A stretch of 64,000 nt of DNA from contig NC_088295.1 in NCBI RefSeq assembly GCF_032854445.1, forward strand, positions 34,938,510 to 35,002,509. The letters run 5' to 3'. The translations under genes were made by a program, and so were the position numbers. Source of the DNA: Liolophura sinensis. Taxonomy: Eukaryota > Mollusca > Polyplacophora > Chitonida > Chitonidae. Below the pieces are notes generated by a model that was not told where the DNA came from, did no database searches, and saw only the letters and a program-made list of their open reading frames with translations. Positions within the stretch are counted from its first letter, which is position 1. Each line of letters opens with the position of its first letter. Shown piece by piece: positions 23,301 to 33,500 of the stretch.

Positions 23301-24914
23301 CACAGCAGCATTGCCAACAGCTTATTGTGACCATGACGCCACAACCAGGGAGAGCGGGAATGTTTCACTTACATACACTGGCAGTCAGGTTTATGGGTGG
23401 AAGACAACAAACCACCCAGAGTAAACCACCTCTGTCCATTAGTCACCTAAGCAACTTCCTCACATAAGGATCCAAACAAGCAACAGGTGGACTTAAGTCT
23501 GAAACGTCATGGATCTGTGGCTGGCCTGAAGTTAAGGGAGCATTGCTTAGGCTAAAACAGCCAGTAAAGGCCCTTATAAACTTTTGTCATCAGTGGCAAA
23601 ATAGATATTCTTCTGTATTATGTAGACATGTGGCCATCACAAAGGTGTGCAGAAACAAGCTGCACCTCACTTTATCTGGCCAATGAAAAGTGTTTTGTCA
23701 GATCAAATGACCGCTAGCTGCTACACTGTAGTTATTCTCTTATTGTTTTTAGAAATGCCTCTATCTGTAATTCTTTGGCTATATGTAAACATTCGGCTGT
23801 TACAACTTGCTTGATATGTCCCACTTTAGATGGCAAAGGAAAGGTGTGTTTAACTCACTTGTTATTTTCAGGAAAGCCTCTAGCTGTAAAGCTGAAATAA
23901 AGAAACTCCTTCCAGACATCAGTGCTGGTTGTGATGAAATAAAGCAGAGCATTGAGAGGCTGACAACCAATCAGAAGCAGAGGCAGAATGACCTCTGGTA
24001 TCTTGTGAAGAAGGCAGTAGGTATTTTTTCATCAAGCACAGTATTTAGTTGTAGTTGTATTGCATTGCAGGGTACAGTTTCAGAAAGCTATTTAATGGGT
24101 GCTGTGGTAGTTGGTCGGTATATTCCAAGATAGATTTATGGAACCCTGCCCAATCCAAGAAACATATGAACATTAGTAACAGTTTTTACTGACCACATAA
24201 TTCAGCACATACCAAACTGAGTTTAGAACTTTTAGTATTGCCTTCAAACATATAGTTTGATCATTTCAAATTACTGTAAGTTTTTTAAGTGTATAGGGTC
24301 AGTAGTTTGAACTGATTCCTGCTACTGGTGGATTCTTGGGTATATTTGTGCAGTTGTCTGGAGTGAACAACCAATCCGGAGCGAGTGTATTGAGACAAGA
24401 GCTGAAAGGAGACATCTCCAATCTTCCCCCTCAGAGTGCCGTGTCAGACAGCAGCTCTAGTGGTTTAGAATCCTTAAAAATCATTGAGGACAATAAACAG
24501 ACCCAGGCCCAGTAAGTACCTTAGCACACCACCACGACTATGGTAATTACAGTAAACATGACTCGAACACTTATCAGAATAACTGAGAAAAAATTCCTGT
24601 GATTTTGAATGACTTTTGATGTATAAATTTCTGACAATTTGACCGGATTCAGGAGTCCAGCCAGGTTACTTTTTCTGAGGATGTTGACAAAGATTTAGGT
24701 CTTTTAGGACAAATAAATATACTTTACCATTATATTGATTTATGGTTTGACAAAATGTTAAGATTATGTTTTATAGGTTTCTTATAAGTGTCTTTTCTTT
24801 TTCAGCTTGTCAAACCTATTTGACAATGTTCTGCATGAACATGATAGTTTTGTCAGCTCTTTGCATGACATGACCTGGGACTTTCTTGGACCATCATCTG
24901 GTGACACCAAGTGA
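8398..24914 (+). CDS. IKBKB: IkappaB kinase (IKK-alpha/beta type) catalytic subunit, complete
   Basis: Cytosolic Ser/Thr kinase of the NEMO-containing IKK complex; it phosphorylates IkappaB to release NF-kappaB. Exons: 8398-8493, 8800-9015, 9401-9559, 10173-10262, 10725-10849, 12544-12651, 13512-13647, 13878-14069, 14593-14727, 17093-17184, 17490-17591, 17801-17853, 19747-19811, 20189-20301, 21908-21957, 22532-22634, 23872-24016, 24354-24511, 24806-24914. All phases agree, giving 748 residues (human IKKs are about 745-756). Visible features: P-loop GSGGFGTV (19-26), Lys41 in [12 protein letters not shown] (Asp143), DLG (Asp164), activation loop SVCTS with Ser175 and Ser179 equivalent to IKK-beta Ser177/181, ubiquitin-like domain about 306-395, helical dimerisation region about 410-670, and NEMO-binding-like MTWDFL near 735-740. 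The ATG has A at -3. Both alpha and beta features occur, as expected for a single invertebrate IKK. Exon 13 could start a base or two differently. Confidence 0.96.
8625..8648 (-). other. Potential G-quadruplex / C-rich tract in IKK intron 1
   Basis: Four C-tracts of 4-6 bases separated by single A bases on the plus strand give a four-tract G-quadruplex pattern on the minus strand. Confidence 0.55.
10490..10625 (+). repeat. Repeat family R6 in IKK intron 4
   Basis: Shares GTTATAACAT, CTGGGAAAGGAAT, TTGACATCA-TAAAATG and GTCAAA-TCCTGCTGTC with two neighbouring copies in intron 14 (21480-21800). Confidence 0.6.
13056..13400 (+). repeat. Minisatellite in IKK intron 6, unit about 20 bp
   Basis: Tandem units of the form GTGAAGCATACCTCATCTGT. 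The centre (13140-13260) is nearly perfect, with alternating CTGT and CTAT variants; the flanking units are increasingly diverged. Confidence 0.9.
14728..16928 (+). repeat. 65-bp tandem array of exon 9 end plus its splice donor (IKK intron 9)
   Basis: About 34 head-to-tail units directly follow exon 9. Each copies the last 54 bases of exon 9 (CTGATGGTACAGAACATC to CTGCCATACCAG) plus the first 11 intron bases. The period is exactly 65 (for example GAGCC at 14701 and 14766). Junctions alternate between GTAAAT and the stronger GTAAGT; one near 16597 has lost the GT, one unit near 16590 lacks about 13 bases, and the final donor is GTAAGC at 16925. A variant unit recurs 520 bases apart (15201 and 15721), exactly eight units, so blocks were duplicated together. 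Translation from exon 9 into the array stops at TGA after five codons. Confidence 0.97.
17191..17490 (+). repeat. Roughly 58-bp tandem array ending at the exon 11 acceptor (IKK intron 10)
   Basis: About five units contain CCATG-TCTACACTGACC, CTTTGTCTCTCTGTCC and GTACATTCTGCGTGTGAAAG. CCATG blocks at 17283, 17341 and 17399 are 58 bases apart. The last unit appears to be the authentic intron 10/exon 11 junction, whose exon start TTTGGATGTTTTGCGTGTAA aligns with the unit body. A full acceptor-like CTCTGTGCAG survives at 17431, 58 bases before the true one. Another, CTCTCTCTCAG, ends at 17220. Confidence 0.85.
17887..18152 (+). mobile_element. SINE family 1 with 12-bp target-site duplication
   Basis: Complete copy in IKK intron 12, flanked on both sides by ATAAGCCAAGGC (17875-17886 and 18153-18164), which shows insertion by target-primed reverse transcription. 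Confidence 0.95.
18204..18472 (+). mobile_element. SINE family 1, nearly full length
   Basis: A second copy in the same intron and orientation, about 50 bases after the first. The first few head bases are diverged. Box A, box B, the 3' block and an AAAT tail are present. Confidence 0.9.
18954..19647. mobile_element. Non-autonomous DNA transposon with about 26-bp terminal inverted repeats
   Basis: GGGCCAAATTCATAAAGGTG at 18954 onward matches the reverse complement of the end at about 19617-19647 (CACCTTTATGAATGTGGCCC) with about one mismatch, continuing into TTTTAA. The 694-base interior has no transposase frame. It contains an old SINE 3' remnant. No clean target-site duplication could be fixed. 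Confidence 0.7.
19384..19430 (+). mobile_element. SINE family 1, 3' remnant
   Basis: Diverged 3' block (CTTGACTATGGCATCAAACA) followed by AATCAAAT and an A-rich tail, inside the intron 12 foldback element. Confidence 0.55.
21480..21800 (+). repeat. Repeat family R6, two adjacent copies in IKK intron 14
   Basis: Two successive roughly 160-base copies share GTGATGT-ATCATGATGA, CTGGGAAAGG, TTGAC-TCAATA and the 5' block CCATTGTTA with one another, and with the intron 4 copy at 10490-10625. Confidence 0.65.
22865..23131 (+). mobile_element. SINE family 1 with target-site duplication, inserted in an older repeat
   Basis: Full copy in IKK intron 16. Flanks TATAGTCAAGAC (22853-22864) and TATAGTCAAAAC (23132-23143) match at 11 of 12 bases. 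The interrupted older sequence (TTTATTTAATTGTTGCTTAA before it, TTTTTCAGTTATACTATGG after it) resembles the element at 27955-28100. Confidence 0.93.
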
Positions 24915-25440
24915 AAAGGGGCCAATCAAAACATCATCACCCATCATGAGGGTTCGCACTAGTAAAAGAAAACATGTTTTCAAAGTCTTGTTGGGACCTA
25001 CTATCCTATGTTTGCAAACATTTTTGACGATCGGTCAATTTATTTTAAGTACAGATCTTATGCAATATGACATTTAACTTGAAAAGTTAAGTCTCATTCT
25101 TCAAAGGAACTGTGGAAACCTTGGTTCACCTAATTACAGGAGCTGAAGCCAGGGGTAATCATCATCTATCGTTTCCAACTGTTCAAACTGGAAATTCCGG
25201 AGCTTTACCGAGAAATGTGTCTTAAGGAGCCAGGAACCATTTTAGTCTTTCTGTGAACAGTGATTTTTAAATCTGGTTTGGTATCATCAAAAACCTATTT
25301 TAAAGGGATTTTTTCTGAGCCACGTTCTCAGCTGTGTAGATTATGGACATGATGTTATGAAGTTTCAACTTTGTTATGTGGTTTCTTGGGTGAACAGTTT
25401 ATGGAAAATATTTACTGTGAATCCCCTCCCAACATGGTTT

Positions 25441-25446
25441 ATTAAA
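25441..25446 (+). terminator. Candidate polyadenylation signal of IKK
   Basis: ATTAAA 527 bases after the IKK stop codon. A second ATTAAA at 25916 is an alternative; no AATAAA was seen between the stop and this point. Confidence 0.35.
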
Positions 25447-25628
25447 CTGGGATGTTCCATCCCACAATGCAGTTTAAGGTGTACAGATTTGATTTGTATA
25501 GCAGTCATTGATCTTGGTAATACCTCTATGTGAAATAGGGACAGCTACTGTGATAATACTGAAAAGTTCCAGAACACACTTACCAAGAATCACAACCAGG
25601 TGCAAGGAATCATGGAATACACTTTGCA

Positions 25629-25826
25629 TTTTATTTATTTACTTACTTGATTGGTGTTTTACGCCGTACTCAACAATAATTCACTTATATGATGGCGACC
25701 AGCATTTTGGTGGGAGGAAACTGGGCAGAGCCCAGTGGAAACAAGCAACCATGCACAGGTTACAGGCAGACCTTCCCACATATGGCCGGAGAGGAAACCA
25801 GCATGAGCCGGGCTTGAACTCACAGC
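25629..25826 (-). mobile_element. SINE family 1, 5'-truncated
   Basis: Reverse-oriented copy: the tail complement, then the 3' block complement GTTTTACGCCGTACTCAA, ending near the box B complement GGGCTTGAACTCACAG. The tRNA-like head is absent. Confidence 0.9.
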
Positions 25827-26283
25827 ATTTATTTATTTTTGTGAAGAAATCTGTGAAATTCAAATGAGCCTATATCATACGTGCATACCAGTGTACAGTC
25901 ATGTTCCTTTGTGTTATTAAATGGAAACCTGTATATATACTTTGTAATACATTTGATTAGAACATGAAAGACTGGTTTTGCCTGGTTCTTGAGGAAGTTG
26001 CTCACAGGTGTGTTCTACAGTATAAACGTTAGTATGTGTGTGATGAGCTCAGGCTGTGATTTATGTTTTATGCATATACCTGAGCAGATAGATGTTAGTG
26101 TCACTGTTTGTGTTATGCATATCTTCATTTCCTCAGCAGGCAGCTGTGTGTACAACTGTTTTATCATGTTTGATTGAATTTTATGAATGATTTCATGTAT
26201 TGCATTTGCTAACAGTGGTAAATGTAGGGTACATGTTTTTGTATTGAACTTCAAGGTGAAGTGAAAGAAAGGTTTATTTGTTA

Positions 26284-26510
26284 AGCTGATATTTCAGATT
26301 GATCTGTTCTGGATTCATCTACTTCCACTGATTTGAGGCTGTATTTCATTACCCTAAATGACCCTAAATTTTGTCCATGACTAACTTGCCCATTTTTTCC
26401 GGATTTTGAGAGTTCTGTTGATTTTAGAAAGGTGTTTTGAGGTTTGCTTCGAACATGGGATGATATTCTGCTACTGAAAATTGTAAGTTTCAGTGCCAAA
26501 AATAGTATTT
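26284..26510 (-). repeat. Dispersed repeat family R5, copy 3
   Basis: The reverse complement carries GAAACTTACA, CAGAACTCTCAAAATC, GGCAAGTTAGTCATGGA and TAGGGTCATTTAGGGTAAT, matching 4740-4965 and 35025-35260. Confidence 0.65.
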
Positions 26511-26514
26511 TGTG

Positions 26515-27560
26515 ACATTTGCATAGGGGAGTTTTGTGTGTACAGTTATGTACAAGGTGCGAAAAGGGTTGGGCTGGGTTTCAGGGTGTTGGGGTCGTTG
26601 ATTGATGTATGGTTCTTCAGAAACAAAGACTTTATATATTTAAAATAATAAGACACATGTGATAATACCGGTATCACATATTCTACCAACAATTTCTATG
26701 CCTCTGTGCATTGTATAACATGGATTGTCATGAACAGAGTATTGTGAAAGAAACGCAGATTTTGAGAGTAAGTATTTTATGGACAGCCCCTTGTACATGC
26801 CTAATGTGTGGATATTAAGGATCTTTAAATGTGCAGTAATCATATTAGCCAGGACAGGCCAGCTGTTACCTTGGAGCTGTATGGTGCACACACTCTGTGA
26901 CTATTATTATATGAGAAAATGTAACACTTGTATAATGTGTGATATATCATTTAGTATGATGCAAAAGCTGTAATGAGCTAAACAAAGTTGTAAATGAAAC
27001 AAATTTAAGTGTATTAAGTGATTGATTTGTTCTCTCCAGCAGATTTCGAAAGATATTTGTAATTTTGTATCATAACATCCCCCCTCCCCCCCAAATCTTT
27101 CTCTCCAACACATAATCCCTTGCACGCATTATGTCTTCATGTACTATACACATTAGATGTGTGAAGTCACACACGCATTTGTACCATGTCAAGCTTTGAA
27201 GAGTTTGCTTTATTTTACTGCTTTTTGCAACTAGTTTTGCATAAGTGCGCATATTGTATGATATGTATACCTGTATGTTTTAAATTCTAACTGAATCAGT
27301 AAATATACTTATAACTCAATGAATAAGTTGTGTTTAATGTCATGTTTAAGACATTAATATGTATTGTGTTGTATAGAAGATAAATAATGTAAACAAGATA
27401 AAACAATAAGTTAAGAAAAAAAGGACACCCATAGTCAATATATTTATTGTACTGTATCGTGCAAATAAAAAATAATATGTAGGCACTCAGGGACGACTTG
27501 CACAAAGTGATTGTAACTGCAATGGCAACATGTTCCAACACATGATAGTTACAATCAACT
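26515..27560. other. Spacer between IKK and MINPP1, nothing recognised
   Basis: AT-rich DNA without exon-like frames. Contains a short C-rich run at 27079-27092. Confidence 0.45.
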
Positions 27561-27574
27561 TTATTACTGTCCTA

Positions 27575-27819
27575 GGGGCCTAGCGTAATGACCCAGAAGC
27601 CTCTCACCAATGCGGTCGCTGTGAGTTCAAGTCCAGCTCATGCTTACTTCCTCTCTGGCCGTAAGTGGGAAGGTCTGTCAGCAACCTGCGGATGCTCGTG
27701 GGTTTCCCCCAGGCAAAGCCTGGTTTCCTCCCACCATAATGCTGGCCACCGTCGTATAAGTGAAATATTCTTGAGTACAGCAGAAAACACCAATCAAATA
27801 AATAAATAAATAAATAAAT
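27575..27819 (+). mobile_element. SINE family 1 lacking box A, with target-site duplication
   Basis: The head jumps from GGGGCCT directly to AGCGTAATGACCC, so box A has been deleted. Flanks ATTACTGTCCTA (27563-27574 and 27820-27831) are identical over 12 bases, so the insertion is fairly young. Confidence 0.93.
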
Positions 27820-27954
27820 ATTACTGTCCTACAATCGCTTTTTGCATGAGATCCCAGGTTATAAGAGCCAATAGCTATGCTGAGCTCTTGTACATGTGGC
27901 CTAATTTGTTTCCACCAGAATGATACTTTACATGTATCATTATTATGAAACATT

Positions 27955-28100
27955 TATTTGTTTGTTGTTTAGCGCTATACCCACAAATTTTACGCTTATA
28001 CGATGGCAGTCAGTCTCATGTGTGGAGGAAGCTGGGGAGCCCAAAGTAAACCAACAAACTTCAGCAGGTTACTGACAACCTTTCCAGCATGCGATGTAAT
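27955..28100 (-). mobile_element. Second type of SINE-like element, old copy
   Basis: TTTATTTGTTTGTTGTTTAGCG followed by a TATACGATGGCAGTCAG-type block and GTAAACCAACAAACTTCAGC. Related sequence surrounds the SINE at 22865-23131. Assignment to a named family is not possible here. Confidence 0.4.
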
Positions 28101-29970
28101 GCCACCATATGGTGGCAGACAAGTGGTCTTCAACAAACTTTAGACACAGCTGACCACTTTATATTGTAACCAAGGGCCTGTGGACAATGAAAGCATGCGC
28201 TTGTGATTGAAAGGCAAGCTCCTTGACCATGGTCCACTGCATCCACTTTCCTGGGCATGCTTGCACTCACTTTGTCCACATACATGTACCTTGGATTACA
28301 AGTACCTTCATTCTTCAATCTTTTCGCATATGAAGAGCAATTCAGTGCAATTTATGTTCCTTTTTCATTTAATTTTGAACAAAAACCTACATTGGTGAGG
28401 ACTTCACAGGATAAAGTATAATTTTATCAGTCTACACAGACAAATGCCCTCAGAATATGCCTTAATAAACACATTGCAAACATGTGAAATGGTTGAAGAA
28501 TTACACTTAAGCCATACCTATTTAAAATGGCTGTGTTATGGGCGAAATAAAAATGCGGGTAATGTGGACTATCCTAGTAAAGTTTTTTATTAAGACATAT
28601 TTACACAATCTTTTAGCCTTGAAAAACAGAAAAATCATTAAAACATCAAGATCAGACAAAATTAATGAAAGTGGATATTCTTGTTTTATTTTTATACCAT
28701 TTTGGATTGTTTAGCACAAAGTAACATTAGTGCCACTTAACTACCATGACAACCAGCACTACACAGCCATGGCAATTACATGAATATACTCGTAACATTA
28801 AGAGGGCTTCATGCACACAGACTTGTGTTTACCTCGTATCATTTAGAAGAAAAGATGCTTGGAAGCAGGATTTTGCATTACATAAAATGTGTACAAACCA
28901 TTTCTTATCAGGGTTTTTAAAACAATATGCATTTTAAAAGTATTTTAAGACAAACTATGATAATATTTTAGTGTATCACAGTTTTAAGATACAAAGGTAC
29001 ATCACTGCCATCATCCATTTTAAAACCAAATATAATTAATATTTCAGTGTATTCACAGTTATAAGATACAAAAGTACATCACTGCTATCACTATGACTAT
29101 AAAGGAAAAACAGTCTTGCAAAAACGACGCGGAAGCAGACGTCCAGCTATTCACATCTAGTAGACATATGACTAAATTGTTTCAAAGTACATGTACAGAC
29201 AGGGAAGTCATAAATTTATGACATGAAGGGTGTTTAAAATGTCACTGTTTCATAACTGACAGAACATAGTCAATAGCACCAAAGCTGAGAACATGACTGA
29301 CTGATTATTGATCACACGACTACTGCATCACCAAACTGCACGTGCATGTAACATACTCTTAACATTGATGCATGCAAATGTATTCTCACTACCTCCTCAT
29401 AATATGGCCAAAATATATAACAGTAAGCTTAAAATTAAAAACAAATGATACTTATGAGAGCAATAACAACACAAAAGAACAAAAATAAGCACTAAACTGC
29501 CTGGAAGCACCTGAGGAAAGTTAAGTATCAACTTGATAAATGTAAAAGTTTCAACAATGTCAAGAGAGTCAGCTGAAATACACAGAGAAAATACATGTAA
29601 ATATATGTACATATAATGAGGTACGTGATAAGTACAAAAGGAGTAAGTACAGCTTTTAAATTGTATGACAATGCATTGTATGGCTAACTCTACCGGAAGC
29701 ACTCTAAAATGATAACACTGATGACATGAATAAATATGAAATATATTTTTTAACCTATAAAACTGTCATGGCAATGCTGCATTGCCTAAGTTAAAGAAAT
29801 GAATTGTACTAATGACAGCTACATGTATAATAAAAATAACAGACTATATGAATAGTCAGATCAATGTAAGAAAATGACCTGGCAAGACAAGAACAAATTA
29901 CACCCATATATATCTAAATGATACATAATCTAATGATACATAACCATGTGCATGCACAAATAACATTTAC
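28100..29970. other. Spacer, nothing recognised
   Basis: AT-rich, no coding signal. A short approximate duplication (GTATTCACAGTTATAAGATACAAA-like) is seen at about 28970-29095. Confidence 0.4.
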
Positions 29971-29973
29971 ATA

Positions 29974-29979
29974 TTTATT
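29974..29979 (-). terminator. Candidate polyadenylation signal of MINPP1
   Basis: Minus-strand AATAAA 539 bases beyond the MINPP1 stop codon. Its use would give a 3' UTR of about 560 bases that includes the MITE at 30351-30480. Confidence 0.4.
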
Positions 29980-30350
29980 TTACCATACCCATATGTCCTT
30001 AAAAGCACAGCACTAATCTCTTCTCATAGCAAATTTATAAAATATTACTGTATTAAAGAAAACCAGGGTATCAGTAAAGATAAAAAGTAAAACATACTAA
30101 CAATAGCAATGCCAGTTCAAATTAACTAAACCACTTAAAATCATCAGCAAACCTAAACAGTAAGTTATATTAGCATTCCAGTTAGGTGGACCTCATGCGA
30201 GATAACAGGCCTTTACAAGATATTTTCTGACATAAGTCCTGACCTTTTCTACTGTTTCTTCTTGTCATTCACAGTGAAAAGCAGCAGGTTGGCAAAGATA
30301 TATTTGTTTCATAAAAGCATGCTATCTCATGTAACCTTGCCTACCTTTCT

Positions 30351-30480
30351 GGGGCCTGTCCTACGAAGCACTCGCAAACTGCGCCTGGCGCAATTTCCAT
30401 GACAACATACAGTGAAGAGATAGCTCACCATTGTAAATGCGCCTGACACAGAATTGTTAAAGCTTTGTACAACAGGCCCC
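30351..30480. mobile_element. 130-bp MITE-like hairpin in the MINPP1 3' UTR
   Basis: Begins GGGGCCTGTCCTACGAAGC and ends with the near complement GCTTTGTACAACAGGCCCC (about 16 of 19 positions pair). The interior has a second small palindrome, TGCGCCTGGCGCA. It lies 38 bases beyond the MINPP1 stop codon on the minus strand. Confidence 0.7.
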
Positions 30481-30517
30481 AGGAATGCTATGTGGGTGTT
30501 TGTCTACGCGTTGCACA

Positions 30518-33500
30518 TCACAGTTCATCTCTGGAAGTTTCCGAAATATCATTAAAGCAAATATCAGAGAAATTGCAGCTGGAAATGTGAGAATAAAGCT
30601 GCTGAAATTTAGACAGTGGACAGAGGATTTTTTCACAGCCTGGAAGATGTATAGGCACTTCATTAACTAAAACAGACACAGCAAACCTGTCATTTCCCTG
30701 GCTTTCTAACTGACAGTCATATATGATAAACCCAATATTAGCAGAGAACGGGCAAATAAGACTAGAGAGAAATTTCCTGTTTTTATGCTGCAGATAGTTG
30801 TCTGCTAGTAGAGGTTGCTCATCTTTATATAACCCCAATATTGCATACAGGGGTAGAATGGTTTCGGCATGGCCAAACCGAAACACACCTGTTATATACC
30901 TGAAAATATAAATACATATTACATCTCAACAGAGTAACTCACGGCATGACATGCATAAGCGTAAACAGTACCATTACTAACAGATCTGTTTAGCTCCATA
31001 CTATTCAACAAAAGTATTTTTTCTTCCACTATAATTACCTTGCTACAAATATGTGTCAGTGCATGTATGATAAGATTACTTATTGTTCAAGTCTGTTTAA
31101 CCAGTTAAATTATCAACTGTTTCAGTTCGTCATCAGAATCTTTCAGTATACAGACATCCTTAGTCCATACAGTAACAATGTATGCATTACCAGGGCCTGA
31201 ACTGGGTTAATTCAGAATCTGATACCTGCACTACCTGGCCCTTTTAAAAAGTGCCCCTTTCAAGCAAATATTGGCAGAAATGAACCCTTTCAACCCTCTA
31301 ATATGCCATTTGGGGTAAAAAAAAAAAGGGTACCTGCCCAGCATCATCTAGGTTAGAGTCGGATTATTACTAATGGTATCAACTTACTGCTTTCCTTCTT
31401 TATATTTCTGAACAGCTTCCTTAATTGAACCAAAGATGTCTGCGGTAAGTGGGCAGCTCTGAAGATAGTTGATGTCATAACCATACGCTTTCTTCCAATA
31501 GTGCTGCAAAACAGAAATGACTACCCAATTTGAATGTTGGTATGAATCTTTCATGTTGTTCACCACACATCATCACTGCTGAGGAGCAAAATCTTACCGA
31601 GACAAGAAGGTAATTTATTTTAAGATCGACAGAAGCAAGAAAATTTAAACAGTGCATTTTTACAGTGTAAATACACTTAAAACCACACTGTTCCACATTT
31701 AGAATTCAAATCACCCATGTGCATGTATATAGGCTCTCCATGTAGGTCAACAAATGTCGTATGTATACGACAAGAAGTTCTTCATAAAGATCTTTTGTTA
31801 ACGCTTTACAATATATGGCTATGCACAGAGAGTAAATTGCACTTATCTCAGTTTTTTTCAAGAATAAAAATTGACACACAAACAGAAGTTTTTCTCACGT
31901 TTTCATTCAGACAACTGCTAAACACCTTTAATGTGCAGTTCATTCTTTTAAGTGATGGCATACCTTTGATGATTTGCATTGTTAAATGGCAAAAGGAGAT
32001 TACAGACCAGTAAAACCAGTGAGACAGAGAGGAATCAAGCACCTGAAATACAGTGCATAAGGCTTTCCACCTTAATTAACCTTAAGGGGTCAGGTTTGTC
32101 ACACCTGGTTAATGGCATCTCTCTGCACAGAATTCTCTCACAACGGGCCTTCACGTACCACATGTAGATCTCATTCGCTACCCTAACACAGTAAGAAAAT
32201 TTAACCTAGTCCACCCTCCAAGATCAACATGTTTGAGAGCTTTATCTGCCTATTTGCCTAACTAAACACTATTACTGTAATGTTCCTAATAATGACCCTT
32301 ATCTGAAAGCATTCACTGCTCACTGTACAAACATATTTAACACTGTTCCTGTGGTAATTTATTATGCACATAACTGTACAGCTTCAACAATATAATCTAG
32401 TAAATGACAGATGATCGCTATTTATGTGTTTTTTAACTTTTATTTTCATTTTTTTGTTTTAAGTGGTATATACATTGCAACATGTATGTTATCAAAAATA
32501 AAAAAAGGCAATATTTTGGGTTTTTGGTAACTCTGATACCTTAGCTACGAATAATAGGTACTTTACGGTGAACTCAAGAATATTTCACTTATACAATGGC
32601 AGCCAGCATTATGGCGGGAGGAAACCTGGCAGAGCCTGGGTGAAGCCCACGACCATCTGCTGGCTGGTGTAAGACCTTCCCATGTACCGCCGGAGAGGAA
32701 TCCAGCATGAGCTGGACTCACGGTGACTGCCATGGTGGGAGGCACCTGGGTCATTGCACCGTGCTGGCGTGCTAACCCCCTCAGCCACAGAGGCTCCCTA
32801 GAATAATAGCCAAATTATTACAATAGATATCATTAAATCTAAAGCTTAGTGAATTATGTGAAGAAAAACATGTATAGGGCTTGAAATAAGCTGCGAACGA
32901 TCGTTTTGGTTACAGGCAGGTTACATGATGATAATTTCCTGACAACGATTTTTCGTTCGCTGAAGACAAACTGACAAAAGTGAAGAAAAACGAAATACTA
33001 AATACCCTAAATCACTAAATCTGCTGAAGAGCTGGGTTATGCAACATGTCAACAATTTAGTTCCTGTTCTAGTTGCACTTTTAATTCTTTCAAATCGAAA
33101 GTGTCATAAATCCAAATCCAGATGATTGAAAATTTAAACTTTAAAAGTTGATGCATAGCTCAACTGTCCTAAAGCACCGCAACTGGATTTGTGATGCAAA
33201 GAAAGAAAGATTAAAAATCACAGTAAAAAGTGAAGTTACTGTAGCATCTTTCGAGAACATTCGTCTTGCAATAAGTAACTTCCCACTTTTCTAATCTTCT
33301 TGACAGTCAAAGTCTCTTATAAAATCCAACATCGTATTGTTTTGAAAACTAGAATGTGGTGCATGAGGCCACTGATGTTATGCACTTCTAACATGTGGTA
33401 AGTTGACTATTTTAATGCTATCTTATTTAATGACCGGCCCCGACAGCACAGTTGGTAGAGTGTCTGCTTTGGGAACAGTAGAACAGCATGAAGGGGATAG

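Noticed and set aside
24876..24888. GGGACTTTCT resembling a kappaB site
   Set aside because: It lies in the last IKK exon and encodes the conserved WDFL motif; it also misses the consensus at the last positions.
30886..30899. MINPP1 exon 4 starting at AACAG/GTGTG
   Set aside because: The phase does not match exon 3; the TTTTCAG acceptor 13 bases upstream gives QYITGVFRFGHAE in frame.
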